From Kitasatospora sp. NBC_01287 (lineage in GTDB: Bacteria > Actinomycetota > Actinomycetes > Streptomycetales > Streptomycetaceae), in contig NZ_JAPEPB010000003.1 of NCBI RefSeq assembly GCF_026340565.1, positions 1-64,000 of the forward strand: a stretch of 64,000 bases of DNA, written 5' to 3'. Below, piece by piece: positions 55,387 to 63,201 of this stretch (the stretch's first letter is position 1; each line of letters opens with the position of its first letter). Below the pieces are notes generated by a model, which worked only from the letters and a program-made list of their open reading frames with translations, had not been told where the DNA came from and searched no databases. The translations under genes were made by a program, and so were the position numbers.

Positions 55387-56025
55387 ATGCTGGCCCCCAC
55401 TGCCGCAGCGATCAGCGACGCGCTGCTCGCCGCTGCCCGCGCCCTCGTCCCCGATCTTCCCGAGCACGCTGTCGCTGTTCCCGCACCCGCCAGCTACGGC
55501 CGCGGCGCCACCCTGTTCGTCACCGTCGACCAGGTCGAGCACACCCGCCGCCAGCGCGCCGGGCTGCGCGCCATCACCCGGATCGAGCACCTCGGGCTGC
55601 TGCTCGGCCTGCCCGCCTGGGAGCCGGTCCCTGTCGGCTCGCTGGACCGGCGGGACCAGCAGTTGCTGCGCCACCTGCCCGCTGCCGCGGTCCACGTCGA
55701 GGCCGGGCACGTGACCCGCACTGCGGTCCGGCCGGTGACGGTGCATCTGGCGCTCCTCCCCGGCACCGCAACCCGCACGACGATCGAACGGGCGACCGCG
55801 TACGCCCCGTTCTGCGCCCGTGCGATCCTCGCGGCAGCACTCCCGCGCGACAAGGGCGTGCTGGCTGAGGCCGACTTCTGGGGTGTCGGCGTTGCGTACC
55901 GCAGCGAGACGCTCGTCCCGCCGACACCGTGGCGTCCCCAGCGGCACACCGCCGCGGGCTGGCTGTTCACCGAGAACGTGTACGAGCAGGTGCTCGCCCA
56001 GCGCGTCGCCACCCAGGAGGCCTGA
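55387..56025 (+). CDS. hypothetical protein, 212 aa
   Basis: ATG 55387 starts MLAPTAAAISDALLAAARAL. The sequence is alpha/beta (GATLFVTVDQVEHTRRQRAG, then TRIEHLGLLLGLPAWEPVPV, then GHVTRTAVRPVTVHLALLPG). There are no Cys clusters except near FCARAI. It is found in a row of small accessory genes. I do not recognise the family. Confidence 0.65.
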   Translation: MLAPTAAAISDALLAAARALVPDLPEHAVAVPAPASYGRGATLFVTVDQVEHTRRQRAGLRAITRIEHLGLLLGLPAWEPVPVGSLDRRDQQLLRHLPAAAVHVEAGHVTRTAVRPVTVHLALLPGTATRTTIERATAYAPFCARAILAAALPRDKGVLAEADFWGVGVAYRSETLVPPTPWRPQRHTAAGWLFTENVYEQVLAQRVATQEA

Positions 56026-56026
56026 G

Positions 56027-56407
56027 ATGGGTGCCGCACTGCACCTCGCCCACGTCCGTGAGACGCCCGACCCGAAGCGGAAGCGCAAGGGTGGTGGTGG
56101 GGATGACGGTGACGGGCCGTTCCTGATCGTCCCCCGCGACGCGTGCGAGGCCTGCGCCAAGCACTGGCACCACAAGTGCTGGGGCGCCAACATCCTCGAC
56201 GATAACCCGCCGAACTGCCCGTGCCCCTGCGGCGACCCGCACGACACGACCGGCCAACGCATGAGCGGCGCAGCATGGTCCGACCTCGCCCAGCACGACC
56301 CCGCCGAAGTCGGCTATGCAGCACGGCTGCTGCGCCTTCGCGAGGCCGGCGCCATGTTCACCTGCGGATGGAACCGCGACGAATCCGGACTGAGGAGCCA
56401 GCAGTGA
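56027..56407 (+). CDS. Cys-rich hypothetical protein, 126 aa
   Basis: ATG 56027 has GGAGG 6 nt upstream. A basic start (PKRKRKGGGG) is followed by a cluster of ten Cys/His (ACEACAKHWHHKCWG, then PPNCPCPCGDPHD) that should bind one or two zinc ions. A helix (EVGYAARLLRLREAGAMFTC) follows. The stop overlaps the next start (GTGA). Confidence 0.65.
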   Translation: MGAALHLAHVRETPDPKRKRKGGGGDDGDGPFLIVPRDACEACAKHWHHKCWGANILDDNPPNCPCPCGDPHDTTGQRMSGAAWSDLAQHDPAEVGYAARLLRLREAGAMFTCGWNRDESGLRSQQ

Positions 56408-57222
56408 TCATCCGTATCGAAGCCGACGCCTGGCGCCCCGACCAGCGTGCCGACCACCGCAGTGGCAGCAGGCTCACCCCCGGCCAGATCGTCATCTGGG
56501 ACCGCAAGCCCTACCGCGTCGTCGAGACCCGCGAACGTGACCCGTTCGACTGGGACGACACCGTCCGCGACACCTGGGTTGACCACGGCTGCCCCGAACC
56601 TGCCACCTGGCCGTACCGGCCGCTCGTCCTGGTTCTGCGCGACGTTGACCAGCCCGAGGCGAAGCCCCTGCACCTGTCCGGCTCCGCGTCGATCATGTGG
56701 CGGACCCTGCCCGAGCACTACTCGGTCTGCCGTCTGTGCGGTGAACTCCCGCCCTGCCAGCACGTGCACAACGAGAAGATCGCCGAACGCGCCGAGGAAC
56801 ACTTCGAGAAGCAGATGGCCATCATGCCCGGGTCCTGCCACGGCTGCCGCGAACCCATCACCAGCCGGCAGAAGTTCCACCGGTTCGACGGCCCGAACCT
56901 GATTCGGCCCGACCTCGGTGACGGCTCCGCCATGTTCCACCTGCGCGGGTCGTGCCGCCACGAACTGCAGGCGTACGACAAGCGGTGGGCGGCAGCCGTA
57001 CCCGGCCGGCGTCGTGGCTTCTACTGCGAAGGCCACCTCAGCCACCACTTCGACGACAGCAAGACCTGCACCGACGTGGACTGTCCGAGCGTCGACGTGG
57101 AGCACCGCTACCAGGAGTGGCACTGGCCGCGCGGGCAAGGCAAGTGGACCGGCTGCTGGTGCGTGTCCGGCGACCTGACGGCCCAGTTGGAGCGGGACTT
57201 CGGCACGGGGGAGCAGCGATGA
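56404..57222 (+). CDS. zinc-finger-containing hypothetical protein, 272 aa
   Basis: GTG 56404 overlaps the upstream stop. The first ~100 residues are beta-rich (GQIVIWDRKPYRVVETRERD, then PLVLVLRDVDQPEAKPLHL). Residues ~115-135 (CRLCGELPPCQHVH) and ~150-180 (GSCHGCREPI, GSCRHELQAY) carry several zinc knuckles; a further Cys/His group is near the C-terminus (YCEGHLSHHF, CTDVDCPS). Probably a scaffold or nucleic-acid binder. Family not recognised. Confidence 0.65.
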   Translation: MIIRIEADAWRPDQRADHRSGSRLTPGQIVIWDRKPYRVVETRERDPFDWDDTVRDTWVDHGCPEPATWPYRPLVLVLRDVDQPEAKPLHLSGSASIMWRTLPEHYSVCRLCGELPPCQHVHNEKIAERAEEHFEKQMAIMPGSCHGCREPITSRQKFHRFDGPNLIRPDLGDGSAMFHLRGSCRHELQAYDKRWAAAVPGRRRGFYCEGHLSHHFDDSKTCTDVDCPSVDVEHRYQEWHWPRGQGKWTGCWCVSGDLTAQLERDFGTGEQR

Positions 57223-57635
57223 TCGAGGCCCCGGCTGATGTCCTGCGCCGAGCAATCGCCGTTCTCCGGGCCGTGGATGACGTCTGCCAGCAGCGTGGCT
57301 GCGGCTGCCCCGAGGAGCTTCACGTCGCTGACGCCGACGGCGCGCCCTGGTGCAAGGACTGCTACGACCAGCACTCCTATGCGCCAGCAGTGGCTGAGGA
57401 CGTGCCGAAGCGCCTTCGTGGGCCACTGACGGAACTCCTCGACTGGGCTACGCGCTCCTTCGACGCCAACCGGCAGGCCGCCGAACACGTATGGGCCGGG
57501 ACCGACGACGCGGGACAGAAGGAGCGCGACGAGTTCATCGCGAAAGGGCCGTCCGGCGGCCCTGAGGCCGTGGTCGTTGCGCGGGCCATCCTCGACCTCG
57601 CTGCGGTGGATGGCGAGTTGCTCGCCTCGTCCTGA
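57219..57635 (+). CDS. zinc-binding hypothetical protein, 138 aa
   Basis: ATG 57219 overlaps the upstream stop (ATGA). Cys pairs in RGCGCPEELH and WCKDCYDQH form a likely zinc site. Helices follow (GPLTELLDWATRSFDANRQA, then GPEAVVVARAILDLAAVDGE). Last gene of the 55.4-57.6 kb coupled set. No function assigned. Confidence 0.65.
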   Translation: MIEAPADVLRRAIAVLRAVDDVCQQRGCGCPEELHVADADGAPWCKDCYDQHSYAPAVAEDVPKRLRGPLTELLDWATRSFDANRQAAEHVWAGTDDAGQKERDEFIAKGPSGGPEAVVVARAILDLAAVDGELLASS

Positions 57636-57809
57636 TCGTCTCGGGGTGTGTCCGGCCGCGGCGAACCCCACCAGCCGCCCGGTGCGAAGTTGGAACGCCG
57701 TAGCGGCCCGTTCTCGCCTCGCAGGCTCCCGGGCTTCCTCCGGCCCGGGTTCGGCCGCCTGAGGGCCCGCCACGGGCCGGGGCGGGGCTGCTGGGCCGGA
57801 CAGCAGGAA

Positions 57810-57830
57810 GCCCCCTCGACGTGAGGGGGC
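57810..57830. terminator. bidirectional hairpin terminator
   Basis: GCCCCCTC and GAGGGGGC pair around a 5-nt loop between convergent genes. The ~170 bp before it hold GC-rich inverted repeats around CCCGGG but no gene that I can support. Confidence 0.7.
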
Positions 57831-57847
57831 CTTGGGAACGCCACGGG

Positions 57848-58078
57848 CTACTCGGCAACCACGGTCCCGCCGACCGCCCTGCCGTCACGCACCAGCAGAG
57901 TCAACGGCCGCACCGGATAGTCCTCCTCGACGGCGCCCGAGCCAGCACCGACAGTCTCAGCCGAATGCGCCCACGGCCAGCCCTTCTCGACATCCTCCGG
58001 GTAGGCGCGTACCCACAGGTGGCCGTCGGCGGCGAGGACGAGGTCGCCAGGCTGCCAGGGGAGGGTGGGCTGAGTCAT
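57848..58078 (-). CDS. small hypothetical protein, 76 aa
   Basis: ATG 58078 follows GGAGCAGC. The pattern WQPGDLVLAADGHLWVRAYP, then WPWAHSAETVGAGSGAV, then RPLTLLVRDGRAVGGTVVA, reads as an all-beta SH3-like fold. It is in the same orientation as the HTH gene next to it. It appears widely in Streptomyces mobile DNA; function not known. Confidence 0.65.
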   Translation of the reverse strand: MTQPTLPWQPGDLVLAADGHLWVRAYPEDVEKGWPWAHSAETVGAGSGAVEEDYPVRPLTLLVRDGRAVGGTVVAE

Positions 58079-58131
58079 TGCTGCTCCTTCGGTCGGATGG
58101 GGTAAGCCTGGCATGGCGGACCGACAACGGG

Positions 58132-58446
58132 TCAGGGGCCGTCGGGCTCGGCGGGGCCGGGGGCCTTGGTGCGGCGGCCTGATCCGCCGGGGTTGGTGCT
58201 TCGGGAGGCGCCGCGGGCGATCCCTGAGGCGCGTTCGGGCTTCACGCCGAGGTGGGGCGCGATGTCGGTGTAGGACATGCCGGCCTCGTGGAGCGCCAAG
58301 ACGTCCTGCTGGCGGAGCTGCCTCAGCCACTTCTGCAGGTCGGGCACGGCGTTCAGCGCGTCGGTGAGCAGCTTGGCGCGTTCGAGGGTGCCGGGGTCTT
58401 TGGTCAGGTCGGCGAGTGCTTCGAAGGGTGGCGGCGGCGTGTCCAT
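58132..58446 (-). CDS. HTH protein, repressor candidate
   Basis: A 104-aa protein from ATG 58446. Residues ~40-75 contain an HTH similar to sigma-70 region 4 / Sigma70_r4-like or MarR-type small regulators: RQQDVLALHEAGMSYTDIAP then HLGVKPERASGIARG. The N-terminus is a helix with GTLERAKLLTDALNAVPDLQ; the tail is Gly/Pro/Arg-rich. The two perfect palindromes lie 12 and 36 bp before its start, so it most probably represses itself and the divergent plus-strand operon. Confidence 0.72.
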   Translation of the reverse strand: MDTPPPPFEALADLTKDPGTLERAKLLTDALNAVPDLQKWLRQLRQQDVLALHEAGMSYTDIAPHLGVKPERASGIARGASRSTNPGGSGRRTKAPGPAEPDGP

Positions 58447-58457
58447 GTGGAGAGTGT

Positions 58458-58500
58458 AGCGGGTACCCGCTTGACATTAATAGCGGGTACCCGCTAATCT
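58458..58500. promoter_or_regulatory. twin perfect palindromes around a strong promoter
   Basis: AGCGGGTACCCGCT occurs at 58458-58471 and at 58482-58495, 24 bp apart. Between them starts a plus-strand -35 TTGACA (58471-58476) with an 18-bp spacer to TAATCT (58495-58500), so one palindrome flanks the -35 and the other fills the spacer up to the -10. A repressor bound to both would block the promoter completely. The intervening TTGACATTAATA is A/T-rich against the surroundings. Confidence 0.75.
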
Positions 58501-58768
58501 TTGAGTGTCGGAACACCGCCCAGCGGCAGACCGGCAACAACTCCACAGAGAGCGATCAGTGAGCAGGGAGCTGCCCGCGCTACCACCGTGAGCCGAGAGG
58601 CAAAGCGACGCGCAGGGAAGCCGTGACCGCCGCACAGCGGGGGACAGCGGATAACTGGCAGCCAACGCTTACGCACAACGTGACCGAGTAGGCCGGGCTG
58701 AGACCTGGACGGACGACCTGGACCTGATCGCCCTCTGCGGACCGCGCACCGCCAACGAGGAGGCCGGC
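58501..58768 (+). other. 268-bp leader of the right-hand operon
   Basis: Downstream of the twin-palindrome promoter there is no strong gene. A 22-codon GTG ORF (58623-58691), with GGGAAG close before it, could be a leader peptide. The last 20 bp contain GAGGAGG, the ribosome-binding site of the ATG at 58769. A long leader suggests post-transcriptional control, but I see no known riboswitch. Confidence 0.35.
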
Positions 58769-59065
58769 ATGAGCAACTGGGGCAGCATCACCAGGGAACG
58801 GACCAGCACCGTCGGCTTCTACAACGTTTCTCGCTGGGTGCCCGCCCGTGACCTCAAGTCCAGCGACCGGTTCATCACCGGCGGACCCACCCCCGACCTG
58901 CACGCCTGTCCCGGCTCGGCGTCGTACGGCGTGCACCGCTTCGGCCACTGGGTCGGGCAGGGCGACGGCACTGCGGCGCTCATCGACGCCCGAGGCCACC
59001 ACTGCGGGATCTACGGGCCGGACGAGTTGATCCCGCTCACCGACGACTGCCCCAACGCGCGCTGA
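58769..59065 (+). CDS. hypothetical protein, 98 aa
   Basis: ATG 58769 follows GAGGAGG. Polar and beta-rich, with a His/Cys content in LHACPGSASYGVHRFGHWVG and DARGHHCGIYGPDELIPL. No recognised family. First gene of the operon under the twin-palindrome promoter. Confidence 0.6.
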   Translation: MSNWGSITRERTSTVGFYNVSRWVPARDLKSSDRFITGGPTPDLHACPGSASYGVHRFGHWVGQGDGTAALIDARGHHCGIYGPDELIPLTDDCPNAR

Positions 59066-59119
59066 CCATCCCGCCCGGCTGCCCCGGCGGCTGGGCCCCT
59101 CTCACCGTAAGGAGTCTCG

Positions 59120-59566
59120 ATGTCCGACCTCGGCACCACTCCGCTCCGGCAATCCCTGCACGACGCCATCAACCGCTACGAAGCGCAGATCGCCGGCATC
59201 TCCGACTGCTTCGACTCCTTCACCGCCGATGCGATCCGCCACGAAGCCGAGGTCATCGCCGATAGCTCGAACAGCCAGTTGGCCGCTGCGGCGTACATGG
59301 CCATCCGCGGACACTTCGACATGCTCTCCACCTGGTACGGCGCCATCGATCAGCTCGACAGTGAGATCCGCGGCGACGTCGTCGAGGGCGGCATCGCGGC
59401 CGAGGCGCAGCAGCACCTCAAGCAGGAGGCGCGTGCCCTGTTTGGTGCTCAGCAGATCCTCCTGCGGGCCATCGCTGAGTACTACCACGGCGCCGCCGGT
59501 CCGCTCCTCGATCCCGCCTACGGGTACGCCTACGAGTTGTCGAACAGCGCCCTCAGCCCGTTCTGA
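59120..59566 (+). CDS. helical hypothetical protein, 148 aa
   Basis: ATG 59120 with AAGGAG upstream. Nearly all helical: QSLHDAINRYEAQIAGISDC, then ADAIRHEAEVIADSSNSQLA, then AAEAQQHLKQEARALFGAQQ. Possibly a four-helix bundle. Family not recognised. Located in a run of small accessory genes of one orientation. Confidence 0.6.
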   Translation: MSDLGTTPLRQSLHDAINRYEAQIAGISDCFDSFTADAIRHEAEVIADSSNSQLAAAAYMAIRGHFDMLSTWYGAIDQLDSEIRGDVVEGGIAAEAQQHLKQEARALFGAQQILLRAIAEYYHGAAGPLLDPAYGYAYELSNSALSPF

Positions 59567-59579
59567 CCAGGAGACCCTC

Positions 59580-59972
59580 ATGTCCCTCGCCATCGGACAG
59601 CGTGTCCGCACCCTGATCGACCTCGACTCCGCCGACTGGGCGCCCGAGCAGCCCGACATCCCCGCCGACCGGCTGCCCACCAGCTTCGTCGAACTCGCCT
59701 ACCTGATGGTCGAACTCGACCAGCAGGCCGTACCGGGCCAGCCCGACCCGTCCATCGGCCTGTGGAAGCGCCTGCAGGCCCAGGAGGGCTACGACATCGC
59801 GGCGCCACTGTGGCGCGACGCCTGCAACTACTGCGACCACCTCATGAGCAGCGAGGACGATGACCGCGAGCCGTGCGGCGAGGGCATGTGTCACTGCTAC
59901 TGCCCCAGCCGCGAGCACGCGTGCGGGTGTGACTGTCCGCGCGATGAGGACGGCCAGCTCGTCAACCTCTGA
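59580..59972 (+). CDS. Cys-rich hypothetical protein, 130 aa
   Basis: ATG 59580 follows AGGAG at about 8 nt. The first part is helical (TSFVELAYLMVELDQQAVPG). The last third is a dense Cys/His cluster (CNYCDHLMSS, then CGEGMCHCYCPSREHACGC), enough for two or three zinc ions. Role unknown. Confidence 0.65.
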   Translation: MSLAIGQRVRTLIDLDSADWAPEQPDIPADRLPTSFVELAYLMVELDQQAVPGQPDPSIGLWKRLQAQEGYDIAAPLWRDACNYCDHLMSSEDDDREPCGEGMCHCYCPSREHACGCDCPRDEDGQLVNL

Positions 59973-60029
59973 CCGTCGCCCAACCTGGTGGCCTCTACCT
60001 GGTGGCCACCCCCACCCGAGGAGCACTAC

Positions 60030-60647
60030 ATGACCAACCCCGACCGCCGTCACATCGCCATCGTCCTCGACCGCTCCGGCAGCATGCAGACCGTCAAGAC
60101 CGACACCGAAGGCGGCCTGCGCGCCTTCCTCGCCGCCCAGGCCGACGCCCCCGGCGACACCACCGTGTCCCTGTACCAGTTCGACACCTCATACGACACC
60201 GTGTACGAAAACGCCCCGCTCGCCGACGTCCCCCACTTCACCCTCGTCCCGCGCGGCGGTACCGCCCTCCTCGACGCGGTCGGGCGGACCATCACCACCG
60301 TCGGCGCGCAACTCGCCGCCCTCCCGGCGGGAGACCGGCCCGGCGAGGTCATCGTCGTCATCCTCACCGACGGCGAAGAAAACTCCTCCCGCGAGTTCAA
60401 CCTGCACCACGTCAAGCGGCTCATCACCGAGCAGCAGGGCACCTACGGTTGGCAGTTCGTGTTCCTCGGCGCCGACCAGGACGCGTTCGCCGCCGCTGGC
60501 GGCATGGGCATCCGGGCGGACACGACGCTCTCCTACTCCGGCGAGCACACCCACCGGTCCATGACGAATGCGGGCCGGATGGTCGCCCGCGGCACGCAGA
60601 CGGGCCTGTACGGGTTCACGCAGGACGAGCGCGACGAGACCAGCTGA
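60030..60647 (+). CDS. von Willebrand factor A (vWA) domain protein
   Basis: ATG 60030 (MTNPDRRHIAIVLDRSGSMQ) with GAGGAG upstream; 205 aa. The MIDAS motif D-x-S-G-S in VLDRSGSM, a Thr in RGGTALLDAVG and Asp in ILTDGEENSS complete the metal site. The whole protein is a single vWA domain without membrane anchor or partner domain. In bacteria vWA proteins often serve in stress (tellurite-like), chelatase or defence systems; here there is no AAA+ or kinase partner nearby. Confidence 0.88.
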   Translation: MTNPDRRHIAIVLDRSGSMQTVKTDTEGGLRAFLAAQADAPGDTTVSLYQFDTSYDTVYENAPLADVPHFTLVPRGGTALLDAVGRTITTVGAQLAALPAGDRPGEVIVVILTDGEENSSREFNLHHVKRLITEQQGTYGWQFVFLGADQDAFAAAGGMGIRADTTLSYSGEHTHRSMTNAGRMVARGTQTGLYGFTQDERDETS

Positions 60648-60699
60648 CCACCCGCCCGGCCCCATCGGCGGCCGGGCCCGATCACACCAAGGAGTCACC

Positions 60700-60951
60700 A
60701 TGCCGGACCAATTCACCCGCGATTTCGCGGTTCGCCAGATCACCACCGACCATGCCCTCCTCGTCCGCGACGCCGAGATCCTCGCCAAGGACACCCGAAA
60801 CCTCGCCGACGCGCTCGCCCGCAGCAGCGAGGACACTCGCAGCGGTGAGGCCAGCGCGATCGCCCAGGCCGCCCTTCAGCTCGCCGTACGGGCCGCTCGA
60901 CTGCAGGGCCTCCGAGACGGCGCCGCCTACCTCGCTGACGCCCAGCCCTGA
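60700..60951 (+). CDS. small helical protein, 83 aa
   Basis: ATG 60700 has AAGGAG 5 nt upstream. Sequence DQFTRDFAVRQITTDHALLV, then AKDTRNLADALARSSEDTRS, then AAARLQGLRDGAAYL-like end: an all-helical, charged protein, likely a coiled coil. Function unknown. Confidence 0.6.
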   Translation: MPDQFTRDFAVRQITTDHALLVRDAEILAKDTRNLADALARSSEDTRSGEASAIAQAALQLAVRAARLQGLRDGAAYLADAQP

Positions 60952-60991
60952 GTCTGACCGCCCCGGGCTGTCGCAGAACCTCGCCGACGCC

Positions 60992-61111
60992 ATGAGGCAG
61001 CACGGCGCCGAGCAGTTGCAGTTCTGCGGCGCCCGGTCCGTGTACGGCACCTGCCACGGCCTGGTCCACGCCGGGCCGTGCACGCGCAGCAACGACCACG
61101 TCAACGACTGA
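60992..61111 (+). CDS. micro Cys/His protein, 39 aa
   Basis: ATG 60992 starts MRQHGAEQLQFCGARSVYGT; CHGLVHAGPC follows. A longer frame upstream lacks a good start. The C-x7-C-x-x-x-H-x-x-x-C pattern may hold zinc and is similar to the 50-aa protein at 35235. Weak ribosome-binding site. Confidence 0.45.
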   Translation: MRQHGAEQLQFCGARSVYGTCHGLVHAGPCTRSNDHVND

Positions 61112-61122
61112 GGAGCAGCACG

Positions 61123-61395
61123 ATGCCCACCACCACCACCACCATGTCCCCGAACCACCCCGACGACCTGCCGATCTGGGCACGCCTCGCCCTCGCCAAG
61201 AACATGGGCAGCATCCGCGACGAGTACGACCGGCCCTACCCCCTCGACGAGTTCCGGCTCATCGCGGACCGCACCGAGGACGGCCACGGCGAGCCACTCA
61301 AGGCCCGCTACGGAGACCGGGCCAGCGATCAGCTCCGCAACCGTGAGTACATCGACCCCGACGGCCACGCCTTCTACAACGGCGACTTCTGCTGA
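61123..61395 (+). CDS. small hypothetical protein, 90 aa
   Basis: ATG 61123 is preceded by GAGGAGCAGCACG, a ribosome-binding module shared by several genes of this operon. Sequence PIWARLALAKNMGSIRDEYD, then LIADRTEDGHGEPLKARYGD; mixed helix and beta. No family recognised. Confidence 0.6.
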   Translation: MPTTTTTMSPNHPDDLPIWARLALAKNMGSIRDEYDRPYPLDEFRLIADRTEDGHGEPLKARYGDRASDQLRNREYIDPDGHAFYNGDFC

Positions 61396-61406
61396 GGAGC
61401 AGCACG

Positions 61407-61781
61407 ATGACCGACACCGCCCCGCTCACCGACGAGCAGCTCGCCGACATCAGCGCCCGCGAGGCCGCCGCCAGGCCGGGCCCGTGGTACCGAGAGGACG
61501 ACAAGCAGGACCTCAACCGCTGGGTCACCAATGAGGCCGGCACTGTCGAGATCAACCTCGGTTACCTCGGCAACAACAACCAGGCCGACGCCGAATTCGT
61601 CGCCCACGCCCGCGAGGACATGCCCGCTCTCCTTGCCGAGGTCCGCCGACTGCGCGCCGTGGAGGCCGCCGCCCGGGCGTTCGCGGACGAGATGGGCGAC
61701 TACTGCTCCCCGCACGGCATCGCCGCCGACTACGCCCAGCGGCTCCGCGACAGGCTCCAGCAGGCCGAAGGAGCAGCATGA
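61407..61781 (+). CDS. actinophage-type hypothetical protein, 124 aa
   Basis: The sequence ADISAREAAARPGPWYREDD, then DAEFVAHAREDMPALLAEVR and RLRAVEAAARAFADE, matches a widespread Streptomyces phage family (often ending in a leucine-rich helix). ATG 61407 has GAGGAGCAGCACG upstream. Its function is not known, but it supports a phage origin for this block. Confidence 0.7.
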   Translation: MTDTAPLTDEQLADISAREAAARPGPWYREDDKQDLNRWVTNEAGTVEINLGYLGNNNQADAEFVAHAREDMPALLAEVRRLRAVEAAARAFADEMGDYCSPHGIAADYAQRLRDRLQQAEGAA

Positions 61782-62017
61782 GCAGCGACTGGGCCGGCAC
61801 GACCGAGGACATGTTCGACCTCCACCGCTTCACCCACGACAAGACCGCGCTGTGCAACCCGACGATCCGGACGTACAGCAGCCGCACGCCCCACGACCAG
61901 TTCCGGGAGCCGTACATGACGCTGCGGTCCCGCGCGCAGATCGAGGCCACCGGCTTCGGCCACAGGTACACCTTCTGCCTGGCCTGCGACGCCAGCGACC
62001 AGCCCAACCAGCACTGA
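61778..62017 (+). CDS. small hypothetical protein, 79 aa
   Basis: ATG 61778 overlaps the upstream stop (ATGA). Polar, with aromatic and Arg residues (FDLHRFTHDKTALCNPTIRT, then IEATGFGHRYTFCLACDASD). CLAC could be half of a metal site. No function recognised. Confidence 0.6.
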   Translation: MSSDWAGTTEDMFDLHRFTHDKTALCNPTIRTYSSRTPHDQFREPYMTLRSRAQIEATGFGHRYTFCLACDASDQPNQH

Positions 62018-62027
62018 GGAGCCACCC

Positions 62028-62279
62028 GTGAGCCCCGACGACATTCCGGCCAGCGTCACCAAGCTGTGTGCGTCCGCACCATGGATCATCCCGAAGAGCC
62101 CCGGCCAGGCCGCATACCTCCTGGCGCACTTCTGGCCCGCGATCGAGCAGCGCATCCGCGAACAGGTCGCCCGCGAGATCGAGCAACTCATCCTCCCCGC
62201 CACCAACGACGCCGCACAGATCCGCAACGGCGGCATCGAACACGCCGCCCACACCGCCCGAAACGGAGCCGCCAAGTGA
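62028..62279 (+). CDS. small helical protein, paralog family member 1, 83 aa
   Basis: GTG 62028 follows GAGGAGCCACCC. A helix AIEQRIREQVAREIEQLILP and an end AAHTARNGAAK are echoed in the proteins at 62276 and 62932, suggesting tandem duplication. The first part contains ITKLCASAPWIIPKS-like sequence. No function known. Confidence 0.6.
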   Translation: MSPDDIPASVTKLCASAPWIIPKSPGQAAYLLAHFWPAIEQRIREQVAREIEQLILPATNDAAQIRNGGIEHAAHTARNGAAK

Positions 62280-62524
62280 CCAGCCAGATCCCCGCCAGCA
62301 TCCGCGAGACCACTCGGAACGCCGCCGTCGCCAAGCTACAGTCCCTCTACTCCGGCCAGCTGCCGAACTCCGCCGCCATCGAGATCGCCGACGCGGCCTT
62401 CGATGCCGCTTGGCCCGCGATCCGCGAGCACTTCGCGCAGCTGCTCCTCGATGCCAACCCCGACCGGGACGCCGACTTCAGTGCGGGCGTCGACTGGGCC
62501 GCCGACACCATCCGCAACAGCTGA
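62276..62524 (+). CDS. small helical protein, paralog family member 2, 82 aa
   Basis: GTG 62276 overlaps the upstream stop. Helices ETTRNAAVAKLQSLYSGQLP and AAFDAAWPAIREHFAQLLLD, then DWAADTIRNS, share the REHFAQ/REQVAR and terminal IRN/ARNG pattern with its neighbours. Function unknown. Confidence 0.6.
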   Translation: MTSQIPASIRETTRNAAVAKLQSLYSGQLPNSAAIEIADAAFDAAWPAIREHFAQLLLDANPDRDADFSAGVDWAADTIRNS

Positions 62525-62534
62525 GGAGCCACCC

Positions 62535-62711
62535 GTGATCCACTTCAAGCACTGCTACGCCTACGAGGGCAGCTACTGCGGCTGCGGCGCCGAGCAGACC
62601 GGCGGCTACACCGGCGACAACCCCGGCCCCGACCTGCTGCTGCCCGCCGCGCCGTTCAGCCTCGCCACCCGCGCCAACGCCAACGGGCCCTGGGTCGAGA
62701 AGGAGTCCTGA
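62535..62711 (+). CDS. small Cys-rich protein, 58 aa
   Basis: GTG 62535 is preceded by GAGGAGCCACCC. A short cluster (HCYAYEGSYCGCGAEQTGGY) could bind a metal; the rest is Pro/Ala-rich. Coupled to the next gene by overlap of the final base. Confidence 0.55.
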   Translation: MIHFKHCYAYEGSYCGCGAEQTGGYTGDNPGPDLLLPAAPFSLATRANANGPWVEKES

Positions 62712-62932
62712 TGGCCCGCAAGTCCAAGCCCTGGGCCGTCATCTGCAGGACCCCCGACGGCCCGTTCCGCACCGAGCACACAAGCGAGAACAAGGCCTAC
62801 GAGAAGGCCCGTGAAGTCCGCGACGCCGTGAAGGCCGGCAGCAGCCGCGTCACCTGGATCCGCGTCGAGCAGTGGGAACCCGACGCCAGCCGCTGGACGC
62901 TGTTCGACCTCATCGACCCCAAGGAGTGGTGA
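62711..62932 (+). CDS. small hypothetical protein, 73 aa
   Basis: ATG 62711 overlaps the upstream stop. The alpha/beta layout (KPWAVICRTPDGPFRTEHTS, then AYEKAREVRDAVKAGSSRVT, then WIRVEQWEP) resembles a small dsRBD-like or ferredoxin-like fold common in Streptomyces phages. Function unknown. Confidence 0.6.
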   Translation: MARKSKPWAVICRTPDGPFRTEHTSENKAYEKAREVRDAVKAGSSRVTWIRVEQWEPDASRWTLFDLIDPKEW

Positions 62933-63201
62933 TGACCACCGACCCGACCGTTCTCGCCGTTCAAGAAGCCCGACGCACCATCTACGAGGCCCTGAACACC
63001 CTGCCAGCGTGGGACGCCGCCCGGGTTCGCGCCCAACTCGCCGAGCTGGAGCGGGCCGTTGAGGCCCACGTCCGTGAGCAGGTCGCCCGCGGGTACGAGG
63101 CCGGGATTGTCACATGGGAGGGCATGGGCGATCGCGCCCGCGACAGAAACGACATGCTTCGCATGGCTGCGCGCATCGCCCGCAACGGAGTAGCCCAGTG
63201 A
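62932..63201 (+). CDS. small helical protein, paralog family member 3, 89 aa
   Basis: ATG 62932 overlaps the upstream stop. Helices AQLAELERAVEAHVREQVAR and RNDMLRMAARIARNGVAQ match members 1 and 2 in order and spacing. Contains an insert GIVTWEGMGDRARD. The final base overlaps the next start. Confidence 0.6.
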   Translation: MTTDPTVLAVQEARRTIYEALNTLPAWDAARVRAQLAELERAVEAHVREQVARGYEAGIVTWEGMGDRARDRNDMLRMAARIARNGVAQ

